Assembly: GCF_001713395.1 (NCBI RefSeq)
Contig: NZ_CP016452.1
Location: 1,860,001-1,924,000 of the forward strand
DNA length: 64,000 nucleotides
From: Sinorhizobium sp. RAC02
Lineage (GTDB): Bacteria > Pseudomonadota > Alphaproteobacteria > Rhizobiales > Rhizobiaceae
Direction of reading: 5' to 3'
Position 1 is the stretch's first letter, and every line of letters starts with the position of its first letter. Positions 34,019-43,262 of the stretch are shown here, one piece after another. Both the position numbers and the translations under genes were made by a program. Under the pieces are notes generated by a model. The model did no database searches. It was not told the DNA's origin and was given only the letters and a program-made list of their open reading frames with translations.

Positions 34019-34945
34019 CTACCACCGGTTGGAATAGGTCATGTCGTCGTCTTCGGCCTGATTTTCGAAATGCGCAATCAGGAAGCGGCCCGCTGGACCG
34101 GGCGGAACATCGGTACGGTGAACCGCCTGGAGCCGGTAGGGGCCGCCCTTGCAATCGGGCATGTCGAGATGGACCAGATGGCCCGTCCGGATATCCTCGC
34201 GCACCATGGGCTCGGGCATGTTGCCCCAGCCCATGCCCTCCTTCAGAAGCATATGCTTGGAGCCCAGGTCGGCCAGTCGCCAGGTGCGTGCGCCGACGAC
34301 GCCGAGTTGAAACCCCTGCGTCAAGGTCGAGCGGTCAGTCAGCACGAGCTGCACATGTTCGCGCCCGGCGCCCGGCAGGTTTTTTCCCGCTTTCGCCAGA
34401 GGGTGCGAGGGTGCTGCCACCGGAATGAGGTGGACGAAACCCGCGCCGATCCGCTCCAGCCCGTCGACCTCGATATCGAGCGGGCCGCTGACGCCGATCA
34501 CCGCCGCCCGGTTCAGCACCATTTGCGTGACCGCCCCCAGAGCCTCGACGTAGAGATGCAGCGTCACGGAAGGGAAGGCTTCGCTGAAGGCTTTCAAGGC
34601 GTCGGTGACGCGCGAGGCGGGCAGCATGACATCCAGCGCGACGTGGATTTCCGGTTCCACGCCCTCCAGCATGGCCCGCACCTTAGCGCGCAGGCCGTTG
34701 ATGCCGTTCGAGACGATCCTCGCCTCCGCCAGCACGGTGCGCCCCTCCGTCGTCAGCTGCGGCTTCTTCGTCGTGTCGCGGTCGAACAGCGAGACGCCGA
34801 GCTGCGCTTCGAGATTGGCGATCGAATAGCTGATCACCGACGTGGCACGCCCCATCTTGCGCGCGGCCCCTGCAAAACTCCCGACATCCACCACCGTGAG
34901 AAACACTTTGAGCTGGTCAAGGGTGGGCATGCCGGGATTCTGCAT
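34019..34945 (-). CDS. LysR-family regulator
   Basis: The 308-residue protein has an N-terminal HTH (VFLTVVDVGSFAGAARKMGR, SVISYSIANLEAQLG) and an effector domain with VIGVSGPLDIEVDGLER and VLTDRSTLTQGFQLGVVGA. The start MQNPGM (34945) is 15 bp before a second candidate, MPTLDQ. It is divergent from pirin across 131 bp, so pirin and the following reductase are likely targets. Confidence 0.91.
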   Translation of the reverse strand: MQNPGMPTLDQLKVFLTVVDVGSFAGAARKMGRATSVISYSIANLEAQLGVSLFDRDTTKKPQLTTEGRTVLAEARIVSNGINGLRAKVRAMLEGVEPEIHVALDVMLPASRVTDALKAFSEAFPSVTLHLYVEALGAVTQMVLNRAAVIGVSGPLDIEVDGLERIGAGFVHLIPVAAPSHPLAKAGKNLPGAGREHVQLVLTDRSTLTQGFQLGVVGARTWRLADLGSKHMLLKEGMGWGNMPEPMVREDIRTGHLVHLDMPDCKGGPYRLQAVHRTDVPPGPAGRFLIAHFENQAEDDDMTYSNRW

Positions 34946-35076
34946 ATCTATTTCCTCGAACGTTTCTGTCCAATTTATGTCAGTTTTTTCCGCAAGCAAC
35001 CAGCGGTAATTTGAAGCTCGACAGCAACATCCCTCTCGTCTTCCGGATGAAGCAGGGATCGTTGAAGGAGCTCAAA

Positions 35077-35982
35077 ATGACATTCGCTTCGAATGCCCGA
35101 ATAGAACAGATCATTCTTCCGGCGACCCGCGATCTCGGCGGTTTTTCGGTGAAACGCGCACTGCCCTCGCCGCTGCGGCGGACCGTCGGTCCCTTCATCT
35201 TCCTGGACAGTTTCGGGCCTGTGACCTTTGCCGCCGGCGCGGGCATCGACTCCCGACCGCACCCGCATATCGGCCTGGCAACGATCAGCTATCTGATCGA
35301 CGGCGAGATCATCCATCGCGACAGCGAGAACTACGTCCAGAAGATCAAGCCCGGCGAGGTCAACGTCATGACCGCGGGTCGGGGCATCGTGCATTCCGAG
35401 CGCAGCAGCGATACGCTGCGGGAAGCGGGCGGGCGGCTGTTCGGCTTCCAGAGCTGGGTGGCGCTGCCGGCCAGCCACGAGGAAACTGCCCCCGGTTTCC
35501 AGCATCTCGGCGCACAGGAACTGCCGCGCGTCGAGGGCGAGGGCATCGACATGCGCCTGATCGCCGGCTCGCTGCATGGCCGGCGCGCGCCGACAAAAAC
35601 CTTCTCCGACCTGTTCAATGCAGACGTCGCCCTCGTCTCCGGCGCACGCTTTCGCATCGACGGGGAACATATCGAGCGGGCCGTCTTCGTCGTCAGCGGC
35701 GCCATCGGGGTCGCCGGGCAGGACGAGCGTTTCACGGCGGACCAGTTGATCGTCTTCAAGCCCGGCTCCGAAATCGTCCTCAAGGCGATCGGCCCGGCGC
35801 GGCTGATGGTGCTTGGCGGTGAGCCGCTCGCCGAGAAACGGCACATCTTCTGGAATTTCGTGTCGAGCCGCCGAGACCGGATCGAGCAGGCGGCCCGCGA
35901 CTGGCGAAACCGGGAGTTCCCGGGCGTGCCGGGAGAAACCGAGTTTACGCCGCTGCCCGATGGGCCGGCAAACATAACGTAA
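35077..35982 (+). CDS. Pirin family protein (possible quercetinase-like)
   Basis: The 301-residue bicupin matches pirin: GPFIFLDSFGPV, RPHPHIGLATISYLIDGEI, HRDSENYVQKIKPGEVNVMT and GRGIVHSER. The metal-binding His residues (PHPHIG, VHSE) are intact. Bacterial pirins can cleave flavonols such as quercetin or act in redox signalling. The start MTFASNARIEQ follows AAGGAGCTCAAA; the longer frame from 35011 enters the divergent promoter. A small NADP-linked reductase gene follows 32 bp downstream. Confidence 0.93.
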   Translation: MTFASNARIEQIILPATRDLGGFSVKRALPSPLRRTVGPFIFLDSFGPVTFAAGAGIDSRPHPHIGLATISYLIDGEIIHRDSENYVQKIKPGEVNVMTAGRGIVHSERSSDTLREAGGRLFGFQSWVALPASHEETAPGFQHLGAQELPRVEGEGIDMRLIAGSLHGRRAPTKTFSDLFNADVALVSGARFRIDGEHIERAVFVVSGAIGVAGQDERFTADQLIVFKPGSEIVLKAIGPARLMVLGGEPLAEKRHIFWNFVSSRRDRIEQAARDWRNREFPGVPGETEFTPLPDGPANIT

Positions 35983-36014
35983 CCCCAACCCAACGAACCC
36001 AAAGGAAAGCGAAC

Positions 36015-36611
36015 ATGACCTACGCAATCATCGGTTCGGGCGCCATCGGCTCGGCTCTCATCACGCATTTTTCGGCAAAGCGCATACCGGTCAAAGTGGC
36101 CAACAGCCGGGGCGCGGCATCCCTCGACGCCGTCGCCGGGAAACATGGCGACGCAGTCATCCCTGTCGAACTCGACGAAGCCCTGGCGCAGGATATTGTC
36201 ATCCTCGCCCTGCCCTTCTCGGCGGTGCCAGACCTTGCAAAGGTGCGCAAGGACTGGTCGGGCACCATTGTCGTCGACGCGACGAACGCGATCCAGTTCC
36301 CCGAATTCCGTCCCGCCGATCTCGGCGGCAGGCTGTCGAGCGAAATCGTCGCCGAGGCTCTGCCCGGCGCGAAAGTGGTCAAGGCCTTCAACACGATACC
36401 GGCCGCGGTTCTGGCCGCCGATCCCGTCGAGGCCTCCGGGCGCCGGGTCGTGTTGCTGTCGGGCAACGATGAGACCGCCAATGCCAGCGTCGCCGGCCTT
36501 ATCGAGAAGCTGGGTTTCGCTGCGCTCAATCTCGGCGGTCTCAAGGCGTCCGCGACCGTCCAGCAGTTCGGCGGTCCGCTGGTCGCCGTCAATCTGATCA
36601 GGAAGGGCTGA
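36015..36611 (+). CDS. NADPH-dependent F420 reductase-like oxidoreductase
   Basis: The 198-residue protein starts MTYAIIGSGAIGSALITHF, a GxGxxG Rossmann motif with ANSRG marking NADP preference, followed by VILALPFSAVPDL and VVKAFNTIPAAVLAADP. This is the NADP_oxidoreductase coenzyme-F420-dependent family. In bacteria without F420 such proteins act as generic NADPH oxidoreductases. AAAGGAAAGCGAAC precedes the ATG. A strong hairpin terminator follows 38 bp after the stop, ending the pirin unit. Confidence 0.9.
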   Translation: MTYAIIGSGAIGSALITHFSAKRIPVKVANSRGAASLDAVAGKHGDAVIPVELDEALAQDIVILALPFSAVPDLAKVRKDWSGTIVVDATNAIQFPEFRPADLGGRLSSEIVAEALPGAKVVKAFNTIPAAVLAADPVEASGRRVVLLSGNDETANASVAGLIEKLGFAALNLGGLKASATVQQFGGPLVAVNLIRKG

Positions 36612-36648
36612 CGGAGCCTTTTCGCCGCACGGTCGATACGCTTCACAC

Positions 36649-36699
36649 CCAACGCAAAAAGCCCCCATCGCACAAACGATGGGGGCTTTTTGCGTTGGG
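36649..36699 (+). terminator. Long rho-independent terminator hairpin
   Basis: cccaacgcaaaagcccccat at 36649-36668, plus two more bases, pairs with 36677-36699 around the loop cacaaa, with a single bulged T. The stem has 22 bp, including a G5/C5 block next to an A/T block that gives U- or A-rich ends on both strands. It closes the pirin-reductase unit. Confidence 0.85.
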
Positions 36700-36869
36700 A
36701 TTCGCTGCTGCCGATCAAGGCCACCATCGGTCACAGCTGACGAGAAACTATTCGAAATTATAGAGCGTTATTGTCTATTTTATTCGGCTTTTACGATGAG
36801 TTAGGTGCCGCCATAGTGCGTCTCACAGGGCGGCCATGGTGGCCTGCCGATTTCGAAAAGGATACGAAC

Positions 36870-37304
36870 ATGTCGCACACAGCAATCGCCCGCCAGGTAG
36901 AAGACCTGGCCTCTTCCGCCGCCGTACAGGCTGTCCTGCCGACCGCCGGCCGCATTCTCATCAGCCTGATTTTCGTGCTTTCCGGTCTGAACAAGCTCGC
37001 CGCTCCGGCCATGACGATCGGCTACATCGAATCCGTCGGCCTGCCCTTCCCGACGCTGGCGTATGGCACGGCACTCATCGTGGAAATCATCGGCGGCCTC
37101 GCCCTTGCGCTGGGTTACCAGACGCGCCTTGTCGCCGCCGTGCTCGCCGTGTTCTCGGTCGCAACCGCCGTCAGCTTCCACAACGATCTCGCAGACGTCA
37201 ACCAGTTCGTCCACTTCTTCAAGAACGTCGCCATGGCCGGTGGCTTGCTGAATGTCATCGCACTCGGCGGCGGCAAGCTCAGCATCGACGGCTGGCGCCG
37301 CTAA
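36870..37304 (+). CDS. DoxX family membrane protein
   Basis: The 144-residue protein has four predicted membrane helices (GRILISLIFVLSGLNKLA; TLAYGTALIVEIIGGLALALG; LVAAVLAVFSVATAVSF; VAMAGGLLNVIALGGG). This is the DoxX/SURF4 type. GLNKLAAP and FHNDLADVNQFVHFFKN are family marks. DoxX proteins take part in membrane redox and thiol or quinone homeostasis; the exact reaction here is unknown. The start MSHTAIARQ follows AAAAGGATACGAAC. It follows the terminator and leads a new plus-strand unit. Confidence 0.92.
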   Translation: MSHTAIARQVEDLASSAAVQAVLPTAGRILISLIFVLSGLNKLAAPAMTIGYIESVGLPFPTLAYGTALIVEIIGGLALALGYQTRLVAAVLAVFSVATAVSFHNDLADVNQFVHFFKNVAMAGGLLNVIALGGGKLSIDGWRR

Positions 37305-37387
37305 GCGGGTGGATCACGCCGGCCTCGGGTCGGCGTTCTCGCGTCACGTCAAAATCCCCCAAAGCAACAATCGAACAGGAAAAACCC

Positions 37388-37864
37388 ATGCGTATTCTGA
37401 AAATTCTCCCGCTGGTTGCCTCACTCCTTGTTGGCCAAGGGGTCATGGCGGCGCCGGAAAGCCAGGAAACGGCAATCGCGGTCAAGTGGTACGAAGCCTT
37501 CGACCGGAACCAGCCGGAAATCCTCGAAGCCATCCTCTCCGACGCCTAGCGCGACATCCCCGATGCACCCGATGCCGCGCCTGGAGCCCAAACTGCAAAG
37601 TCCCTTCTGAAGATGCTTCACACCGCCTTCCCGGACTTCCGGATCGCAGTCGAGGACATCGTAGCGGAGGGCAACATGATCGTTGTTCGGTCGACCATTT
37701 CCGGCACGCAGAGAGGACCCTTTGCCGGTCTTCCGGCATCCGGCAAAAAACTCCGAATTCAGGCCGTCGACATTCACCTCGTCGAAGGCGGCAAGATTCA
37801 GAAGACCTGGCATACCGAGGACTGGATGTCGGGCCTGCGCCAGCTCGGCGCGTTCGGGCAGTAA
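37388..37864 (+). pseudogene. Secreted SnoaL-like ester cyclase, premature amber stop
   Basis: From the ATG at 37388 a signal peptide (MRILKILPLVASLLVGQGVM, cleavage after AA) leads into a SnoaL-like domain, VKWYEAFDRNQPEILEAILS. The codon at 37547-37549 is TAG. The same frame then continues to 37864 with RDIPDAPDAAPGA, LLKMLHTAFPDFRIAVEDIV and WHTEDWMSGLRQLGAFGQ. A tryptophan (TGG) is expected at the TAG, so one G-to-A change explains it. An internal start at 37613 could yield only the C-terminal part. A full product needs suppression or an error-free allele. Confidence 0.88.
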
Positions 37865-37964
37865 GATTTCATTTCAAAATGCCGGCAGGTGCAAATTCCC
37901 TGCGGCACTCCCCCCAATCGAGACCAATCAGGAGGCAGGCCCTGCCTGCCCAATGGAGAAAGCC

Positions 37965-38918
37965 ATGACGTACGTCGTTAAATACAGCCAATGGGGCGGC
38001 CCGTCCGTCCTGCATGTCGAACAGGAAAATGCCCGCGCACCCGGCGCGGGCGAGGTGCTGATAAAGCAGGACGCAATCGGCGTGAACTTCGTGGACACCA
38101 TGTTCCGGGACGGCACGTTCAAGATCGGCCTGCCTGCCGTGGCGGGGGTCGAGGGCGCCGGCACAGTCGAAGCGATCGGCAAGGGCGTCAGCCATTTTGC
38201 CGTCGGCGACCGGGTCGCCTACTTCTTCGCACCCGGCAGCTACGCCACATCCCGTGTCGTGAACGAGGACGTACTCGTAAAATTGCCGGATGACGTATCG
38301 ACCGAGACGGCCGCAACCCTTCTCACGAAGGGCCTGACCGCCTGGATGGCGATCAACGCCATGGCAAAGCCGAGCGGCTCGGATATCGTCCTCGTGCAGG
38401 GCGCAACGGGCGGCGTGGGCAACCTGCTCGCCCGCTGGCTGCGGGCACGCGGCTTCACGGTGATCGGAACCGGTTCTCGCCACAAGCTGCCGGCCTTGCG
38501 GGAGGTCGTCGATCACGCCTTCGCCTATGACACCGCCGGGCTTGAAGACCATATCCGCAGGCTCGCCCCCAACGGCGTCGACATCGTCTACGAACTGGTC
38601 GGGGCAACGACCTTCGCTACCACGCTCAGTGCGATCCGCGATGGAGGAACGATTGCCGTGATCGGGGCGGCCTCCGGTGGTGCCGCCATCGACGAGGCTG
38701 GCCTCAGCCGGCGCGGCATCCGCCTGGTGCGCGGCAGCACCGGCCAGCATGTGACGAAAGACAATCTGCAGGCGGCCGCGGATGCAGTGTTCGCAGCCTG
38801 GCGGACCGGCGTGTTCGGCGCGGTCACCGCCCGGAAATATCCGCTTTCCGAGGCACAGCAGGCGCATGCCGACATTCTCGAACGCCGCAACAACGGTCCG
38901 ATGGTTCTTGTTCCCTGA
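37965..38918 (+). CDS. NADPH:quinone oxidoreductase (MDR family, QOR type)
   Basis: The 317-residue protein is close to E. coli QorA in style: DAIGVNFVDTMFRDGTFK, GVEGAGTVEAIGKGV, GDRVAYFFAPGSYA, the Rossmann segment VQGATGGVGNLLARWL and a C-terminal EAQQAHADILERRN. It reduces quinones with NADPH. The ATG at 37965 has GGAG 6 bp upstream; one at 37953 would add four residues. It is downstream of the broken SnoaL gene in the DoxX unit. Confidence 0.93.
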   Translation: MTYVVKYSQWGGPSVLHVEQENARAPGAGEVLIKQDAIGVNFVDTMFRDGTFKIGLPAVAGVEGAGTVEAIGKGVSHFAVGDRVAYFFAPGSYATSRVVNEDVLVKLPDDVSTETAATLLTKGLTAWMAINAMAKPSGSDIVLVQGATGGVGNLLARWLRARGFTVIGTGSRHKLPALREVVDHAFAYDTAGLEDHIRRLAPNGVDIVYELVGATTFATTLSAIRDGGTIAVIGAASGGAAIDEAGLSRRGIRLVRGSTGQHVTKDNLQAAADAVFAAWRTGVFGAVTARKYPLSEAQQAHADILERRNNGPMVLVP

Positions 38919-38942
38919 ACCTCTTCCCCAAAGGAAACCGTC

Positions 38943-39212
38943 ATGTCCGATTGTGACAATCTGCATCCCGTTTTCTGGGATGTCGCAAAGAGCGACACTA
39001 TCGCCTGCCGCCCGCGCCGACGCCCCCGCCCGTCCCTGGTGGAAGCCCTTGCCGTGGTCGTTGTCCTGCTGTTCGTCCTCGTCACCAACTTTGATCGATG
39101 GACCAGCGATGCCAAGGCGGAGGCACCAGCAACGGTTGGTGCTCTCGCCGATCCCGGGTCGGGTTACGACGCCGCCCATTGCCGGCAAGCCTCGTCACTC
39201 GGCGATTGCTGA
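38943..39212 (+). CDS. Small single-helix membrane protein, unknown
   Basis: The 89-residue frame starts 24 bp after the quinone reductase stop with AAAGGAAACCGTC before the ATG, which supports translation. It has a basic segment (RPRRRPRPS), one hydrophobic helix (LVEALAVVVVLLFVLVTNF) and a short C-terminal tail with Cys residues. I do not recognise a family. An inner-membrane protein with its C-terminus outside is consistent with the positive-inside pattern. It could be co-expressed with the quinone reductase. Confidence 0.6.
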   Translation: MSDCDNLHPVFWDVAKSDTIACRPRRRPRPSLVEALAVVVVLLFVLVTNFDRWTSDAKAEAPATVGALADPGSGYDAAHCRQASSLGDC

Positions 39213-39225
39213 CGAGCCGATGGCG

Positions 39226-39777
39226 TCACCGCGAAAGGTGGCGCCATTTCACCATGCGCTCGTGGAGATCGAGCACATCACCATCTGCGCAAAAGCTGCC
39301 ATCGCCGCGATGGTGCAAGGTTCGCCGTTCCTTACGGATCGGGTCGATCCACAGCCGCTCGGCCTCAAGGATGAAGAGGTTGTAAGCCTCGACGAGGCTG
39401 GTATCGGCAACCCTGCATTCGATGTTGACGAGGCACTCCTTGATCAGCGGTGCAGCCACCGTGCGGGCCGGCTGCTGCGTCAGGCCGAAGCGCTCGAACT
39501 TGTCGACCGTGTCACCCGAGCAGTTGCCGATATCGACGACCGTCTCCGCAAGATCGACGGTCGGGATGGCGATAACGCATTCGCCGGTTGCCCGGAGCGC
39601 GCAGTGGCTGTGATCCCAAGGGCCGATGATGCAGCCGATCAACGGTGGCGCGTGCTGGATCATCATGTGGAAGCCCATCGTCATGATGTTGGGCTTGCCG
39701 TTGTGGCGGGTCGTGACCAGCACGATCGGGCCTGGCTCGAGCTGGCGATAGGCCTCGAAGGCCGGTACTTCCTTCAT
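39226..39777 (-). CDS. Flavin reductase-like (FMN-binding split barrel) protein
   Basis: The 183-residue protein has the flavin-reductase-like domain: PGPIVLVTTRHNGKPNIMTM, PPLIGCIIGPWDHSH, ECVIAIPTVDLAE and IECRVADTSLVEAYNLFILE. This fold binds FMN and reduces flavin or a bound substrate with NAD(P)H. The start MKEVPAFEAY is used, because the frame from 39939 overlaps the SDR gene. It is downstream of that SDR on the minus strand, with a 73-bp gap. It could supply reduced flavin to an oxygenase encoded elsewhere. Confidence 0.9.
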   Translation of the reverse strand: MKEVPAFEAYRQLEPGPIVLVTTRHNGKPNIMTMGFHMMIQHAPPLIGCIIGPWDHSHCALRATGECVIAIPTVDLAETVVDIGNCSGDTVDKFERFGLTQQPARTVAAPLIKECLVNIECRVADTSLVEAYNLFILEAERLWIDPIRKERRTLHHRGDGSFCADGDVLDLHERMVKWRHLSR

Positions 39778-39850
39778 GGGGAAACTCCTTGATGCTCGGC
39801 CTCCCCGTCGTGGACGGGAAGGCCGATGGTTCACGATGCGAGATGGCGGC

Positions 39851-40600
39851 TTACCAGCCCTGCTCGACTGGCAGGACGAAGAGCTCGGCCACGTTGACAT
39901 GAGCCGGCGCCTGGGCGGCAAACAGAATGGTCTCGGCAATGTCGGCGCCTTGAAGGAAGGTCATCTGCTTTGCGAGGTCATCCATCTGCTGGCGATAGCC
40001 GGGATCCGTGATCTGGTCATAGAGCTCGGTCGCGACCGCACCCGGCTGGATGCAGGTGACGCGGATATTGTGCTTCTGGCCGACCTCCATGCGCAGGCCG
40101 TCGGAGAAGGCGGTCACGGCATGCTTCGTCGCACAGTAGACCGACAGTCCCTTGAAGACCTTGCGGCCGGCGATCGACGACGTGTTGAAGATATGACCGG
40201 AATGCTGCTTGATCATCTGCGGCAGCACGGCCGCGGTCGTGTTCAAGAGGCCCTTCACGTTGACATCGACCATGCGAAGCCATTCGGCGGTCTTGAACTG
40301 GTCGATATCGGAAAGCGGCATCAGGCCGGCATTGTTGAAGAGAATGTCGATCGCGCCATAGGCATCGACCAGCTTTTTGACGCCAGCCTCGACAGAGGCC
40401 GGGTCGACCACGTCCATATCAATAACCAGGGCTTCGCCGCCCTTCTCAGTGATCTCGGCCTTCAGTTCGTCCAGCCGATCGGTGCGCCGGGCGGCGATGC
40501 CGACTTTCACGCCGGCTCCGGCAAGCGCAAGCGCCGTTGCGGCGCCGATGCCGCTCGATGCGCCGGTGATCAGCGCGACTTTTCCGTTGATGTTCGTCAT
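39851..40600 (-). CDS. SDR-family oxidoreductase (YdfG-like)
   Basis: The 249-residue protein has [11 protein letters not shown], an ARRTDRL stretch typical of NADPH-using members, NNAGLMPLS, active-site Ser in NTSSIAGR and YCATKHA. This subgroup acts on 3-hydroxy acids or small carbonyls. AAGGAGACAGATC lies before the ATG. The flavin-reductase-like gene follows downstream on the same strand and an AraC-type gene lies upstream, so the three may be one regulatory unit. Confidence 0.92.
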   Translation of the reverse strand: MTNINGKVALITGASSGIGAATALALAGAGVKVGIAARRTDRLDELKAEITEKGGEALVIDMDVVDPASVEAGVKKLVDAYGAIDILFNNAGLMPLSDIDQFKTAEWLRMVDVNVKGLLNTTAAVLPQMIKQHSGHIFNTSSIAGRKVFKGLSVYCATKHAVTAFSDGLRMEVGQKHNIRVTCIQPGAVATELYDQITDPGYRQQMDDLAKQMTFLQGADIAETILFAAQAPAHVNVAELFVLPVEQGW

Positions 40601-40758
40601 GATCTGTCTCCTTGTTGCTTGCGAACCCGCTCCGGAAGCGGAGAAGCATTCGCGTTCGACAAGGAGAACTCTAGTAAACCCGGGCTTTACCCTCTCCCGG
40701 CGCCTTGCCGCGGCTGTCGGGATCTTGCTCTATTCGTGGTCGACAGGGCCGGCCGACC

Positions 40759-41682
40759 CTACCCTCTGCGATAGTCGCTCGGCGAAAGACCCGTTTCACG
40801 TCGAAAGATCTGGGCGAAATGGCTGGGGCTGGAATAGCCGACGGTCAGGCCGATCTCGATGATGCTGGCATCGGTTTCCTGCAAAAGCTGCTGGGCCTTG
40901 GCCACCCGCTGGCGGATGAAATAGTGCGAGGGGGGAAGGCCCGTCGCCTTCTTGAACAGCCGGCTGAAATGAAATTCGCTGATGCCCACCGCCTGCGCCA
41001 GGCGGGCAAGGTCGAACGGTTCTTCCAGCCGGTCTTCCATGAAGGCGATCGCCCGCCGAAGCTTTGCGCCGGGCAAGGCGTTTTGTGTGCGCATCTCCGT
41101 GTCGGCAGTCGCATAGTGGCGGATCAGATGGACGGCCAGGCTTTGCGCCAGCCCTTCGACATAAAGCGGGTTGCCGCCGCCGTCTGCCGCCAGCTCTTCG
41201 TGGAGAAGGCCCAGAATGTGCGACAGTGTCCCATCACGGCCGCCCGATACGTCCTTTAATGTCACGTTGGCGCCAGCCTTGCCGTGCATCGCCTCGGCCA
41301 CCCTTTCGAACAGCGGCACGGAAACATAGAGATGCATCACCCGAAAGGTTTTTTCACCCTCGGCCTGCCAGCGCATTTCGTAAGGCACCGGCGAGCATGT
41401 CAGGAAGAAATCGCCGACCTCGACGCGGTTTGCCGTCCATTCGCTGCGAAGGTCCCGCTCTTCCACCATGGCGCTGCCGGACATGATCCAGACGATGAGC
41501 GGCTCCGCAACGGCCGGCACCAGGAACGGGTGCTGAACGCGGTTGCGGGAGAGTACCTGCACGAAGACGTCCTTCCAGGCCGGCCCATCGCCACTGATCA
41601 GCGTGTTGCCGCTGATGTAACTCTCGAGCCCGATCGGGGAGGTCCGCTCGGGGATCGGCAGGCTGGGTTCGTCCAAAGCCAT
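40759..41682 (-). CDS. AraC-family regulator with cupin-6 sensor domain
   Basis: The 307-residue protein has an N-terminal cupin-type effector domain (VAEPLIVWIMSGSAMVEERD, FFLTCSPVPYEMRW) followed by two C-terminal HTH units (DLARLAQAVGISEFHFSRLF; SIIEIGLTVGYSSPSHFAQI) and the RRETGLSPSDYRRG end. The start is set at MALDEPS because GGGGAG lies 6 bp upstream; other ATGs lie 6, 15 and 27 bp further out. It is upstream of, and in line with, the SDR and flavin reductase genes, its likely targets. Confidence 0.9.
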   Translation of the reverse strand: MALDEPSLPIPERTSPIGLESYISGNTLISGDGPAWKDVFVQVLSRNRVQHPFLVPAVAEPLIVWIMSGSAMVEERDLRSEWTANRVEVGDFFLTCSPVPYEMRWQAEGEKTFRVMHLYVSVPLFERVAEAMHGKAGANVTLKDVSGGRDGTLSHILGLLHEELAADGGGNPLYVEGLAQSLAVHLIRHYATADTEMRTQNALPGAKLRRAIAFMEDRLEEPFDLARLAQAVGISEFHFSRLFKKATGLPPSHYFIRQRVAKAQQLLQETDASIIEIGLTVGYSSPSHFAQIFRRETGLSPSDYRRG

Positions 41683-41776
41683 GGTCATCTCCCCGATCAT
41701 TGATCTCACGCCAATGTGGCGCTGGAATCAAGGATATCCAGCGCCACGAAAAAGAAAAGAACCAAGGTTTCGCCGC

Positions 41777-42130
41777 TTAATCCGGCGTCTTCCCGTCGCG
41801 ATAGAGGATCATGCCGGCATGATGGAGCACCCCGTCGATGAACTCGCCATCGGCGGTGAAGCCGGTATCGTCCCAATAGTCGATGTGGTTGCCGCGAACC
41901 TCGTAGCGCCCTTGGTAGGCGCTTTTCCGGCGGCCGCGCGCCTCGTCATAGCGGCCGTTCGGCAGAAGGTTGTGGCGAATGCGGCCATCCTCGGTGATCC
42001 ATAGGCCGACATAGGGGTGGTTCCGGTCGGGAGCGGTTGCGTTCATCTGGGAATATCCTTCCTGGGCAGGGGCCATGCAGAGCAGCATTGCGGCAAGACC
42101 CGCCGTTGCAAGTCTAAAATGGTTTGACAT
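41777..42130 (-). CDS. Secreted Atu4866-domain protein
   Basis: The 117-residue protein has a signal peptide (LATAGLAAMLLCMAPAQ) and a beta-rich domain with PYVGLWITEDGRIRHNLLP, GRYDEARGRRKSAYQGRY and HIDYWDDTGFTADGEF. This matches the Atu4866 domain named from Agrobacterium, of unknown function but possibly ligand binding. It lies 12 bp after the SDR stop on the minus strand, so it is probably co-transcribed with that gene. Confidence 0.85.
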   Translation of the reverse strand: MSNHFRLATAGLAAMLLCMAPAQEGYSQMNATAPDRNHPYVGLWITEDGRIRHNLLPNGRYDEARGRRKSAYQGRYEVRGNHIDYWDDTGFTADGEFIDGVLHHAGMILYRDGKTPD

Positions 42131-42142
42131 CCTCGCCTCCGC

Positions 42143-42874
42143 TCACATGCTGGCGGTCGGCCGGATGACGATTTCGCTGGTATCGACGTCCGCCGGCTGG
42201 CCGATGACATGGACGATCGCCTCGGCGATGGCCTCCGGCTTCAGGGCGATCCGGCGGTAGGCGACCATCGCTTCCGCCGCGGTGGCATCGGTGATGGTGT
42301 TGGCCAGTTCCGATTCCACGACGCCCGGATAGACGCAGGTCACGCGGATCCGGTCGTTCTCCTGCCGGAGCCCGTCGGAAATCGCCCGCACCGCATATTT
42401 GGTCGCGCAATAGACGGCGGCGGTCGGCGAAACGGTGAGGCCACCGACGGAAGACACATTGATGACCTGCCCGGCGCCCTGCCGGTTCATCGCCGGCAGC
42501 ACGGCGGCGATGCCGTAGAGCACGCCCTTGATGTTGACGTCGACCATGCGGTTCCATTCGTCCACCTTCAGCGACGCCATCGGCGACAGCGGCATGACGC
42601 CCGCATTGTTGATGATGACGTCGATGCGTCCGAAGGCATCGAGGGCAGCATCGGCGAAGGCCTGAACGTCCTGTCGGGAGGTGACGTCGAGACTCCGGTA
42701 GAGGACTTTGCCGCCGGCAGCGGTAATTTCCGCGGCCAAGGTTTCAAGGCGGTCGGTGCGTCGTGCGCCGAGCACGACCGTCGCGCCGGCCTTGGCAAGG
42801 GCGCGCGCCACTGCCTCGCCGATGCCGCTGCTGGCGCCCGTGACGAGAACGATCTTGTTTGTAATATTGCTCAT
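42143..42874 (-). CDS. SDR-family oxidoreductase (YdfG-like)
   Basis: The 243-residue protein has [23 protein letters not shown] (NADPH-type), NNAGVMPLS, active-site Ser in NVSSVGGL and YCATKYA. It strongly resembles the SDR at 39851-40600 and is probably its paralogue. The start MSNITNKIVLVTG is chosen over a very long in-frame extension to 43582 that crosses two neighbouring genes. An ABM-domain gene lies 31 bp upstream and the Atu4866-domain gene follows. Confidence 0.92.
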   Translation of the reverse strand: MSNITNKIVLVTGASSGIGEAVARALAKAGATVVLGARRTDRLETLAAEITAAGGKVLYRSLDVTSRQDVQAFADAALDAFGRIDVIINNAGVMPLSPMASLKVDEWNRMVDVNIKGVLYGIAAVLPAMNRQGAGQVINVSSVGGLTVSPTAAVYCATKYAVRAISDGLRQENDRIRVTCVYPGVVESELANTITDATAAEAMVAYRRIALKPEAIAEAIVHVIGQPADVDTSEIVIRPTASM

Positions 42875-42905
42875 GGAAGTGATCCTTCGTTTTGGGTTGG
42901 TTGGT

Positions 42906-43202
42906 TCAGGCAGAGAGCCGGGTGAAGTTGTTGAGGTCGAGATCACCCTCGACCAGATCGGGTATGCGGGCGATGAAGGCCTGCATGTGCGCAAGCGTGA
43001 AGTGCCCTTCGAGATCACCGGCGGAACGCCAGTTTTCGTAGACCATCCACAAGTCGGGATCGTCGTTCGACCGATGCACATCATAGGACAGGCAGGCCTC
43101 TTCCTCGCGGGAGGGAGCGACGAGGGCCAGAAGGGCCTCGCCAAGGTCCGCTGAACGACCGCTTTGGGCGCGAATGAACACGAGGTTTGTGAAGTTCGAC
43201 AT
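42906..43202 (-). CDS. Antibiotic biosynthesis monooxygenase (ABM/YgiN-like) protein
   Basis: The 98-residue ferredoxin-like protein shows VLALVAPSREEEACLSYDVHR-type ABM features: the CLSYDVHRSNDDPDLWMVYE strand region and FTLAHMQAFIARIPDLVEG. YgiN from E. coli, of this family, is a quinol monooxygenase that works with the quinone reductase MdaB. Placement among SDR and quinone-reductase genes supports a similar role. AAAAAGGAGATACGCA precedes the ATG. Confidence 0.9.
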   Translation of the reverse strand: MSNFTNLVFIRAQSGRSADLGEALLALVAPSREEEACLSYDVHRSNDDPDLWMVYENWRSAGDLEGHFTLAHMQAFIARIPDLVEGDLDLNNFTRLSA

Positions 43203-43262
43203 TGCGTATCTCCTTTTTGGGAAGCTTTGGTAACGGGGTTGGATTCGACCTGGGCAGGCGCG

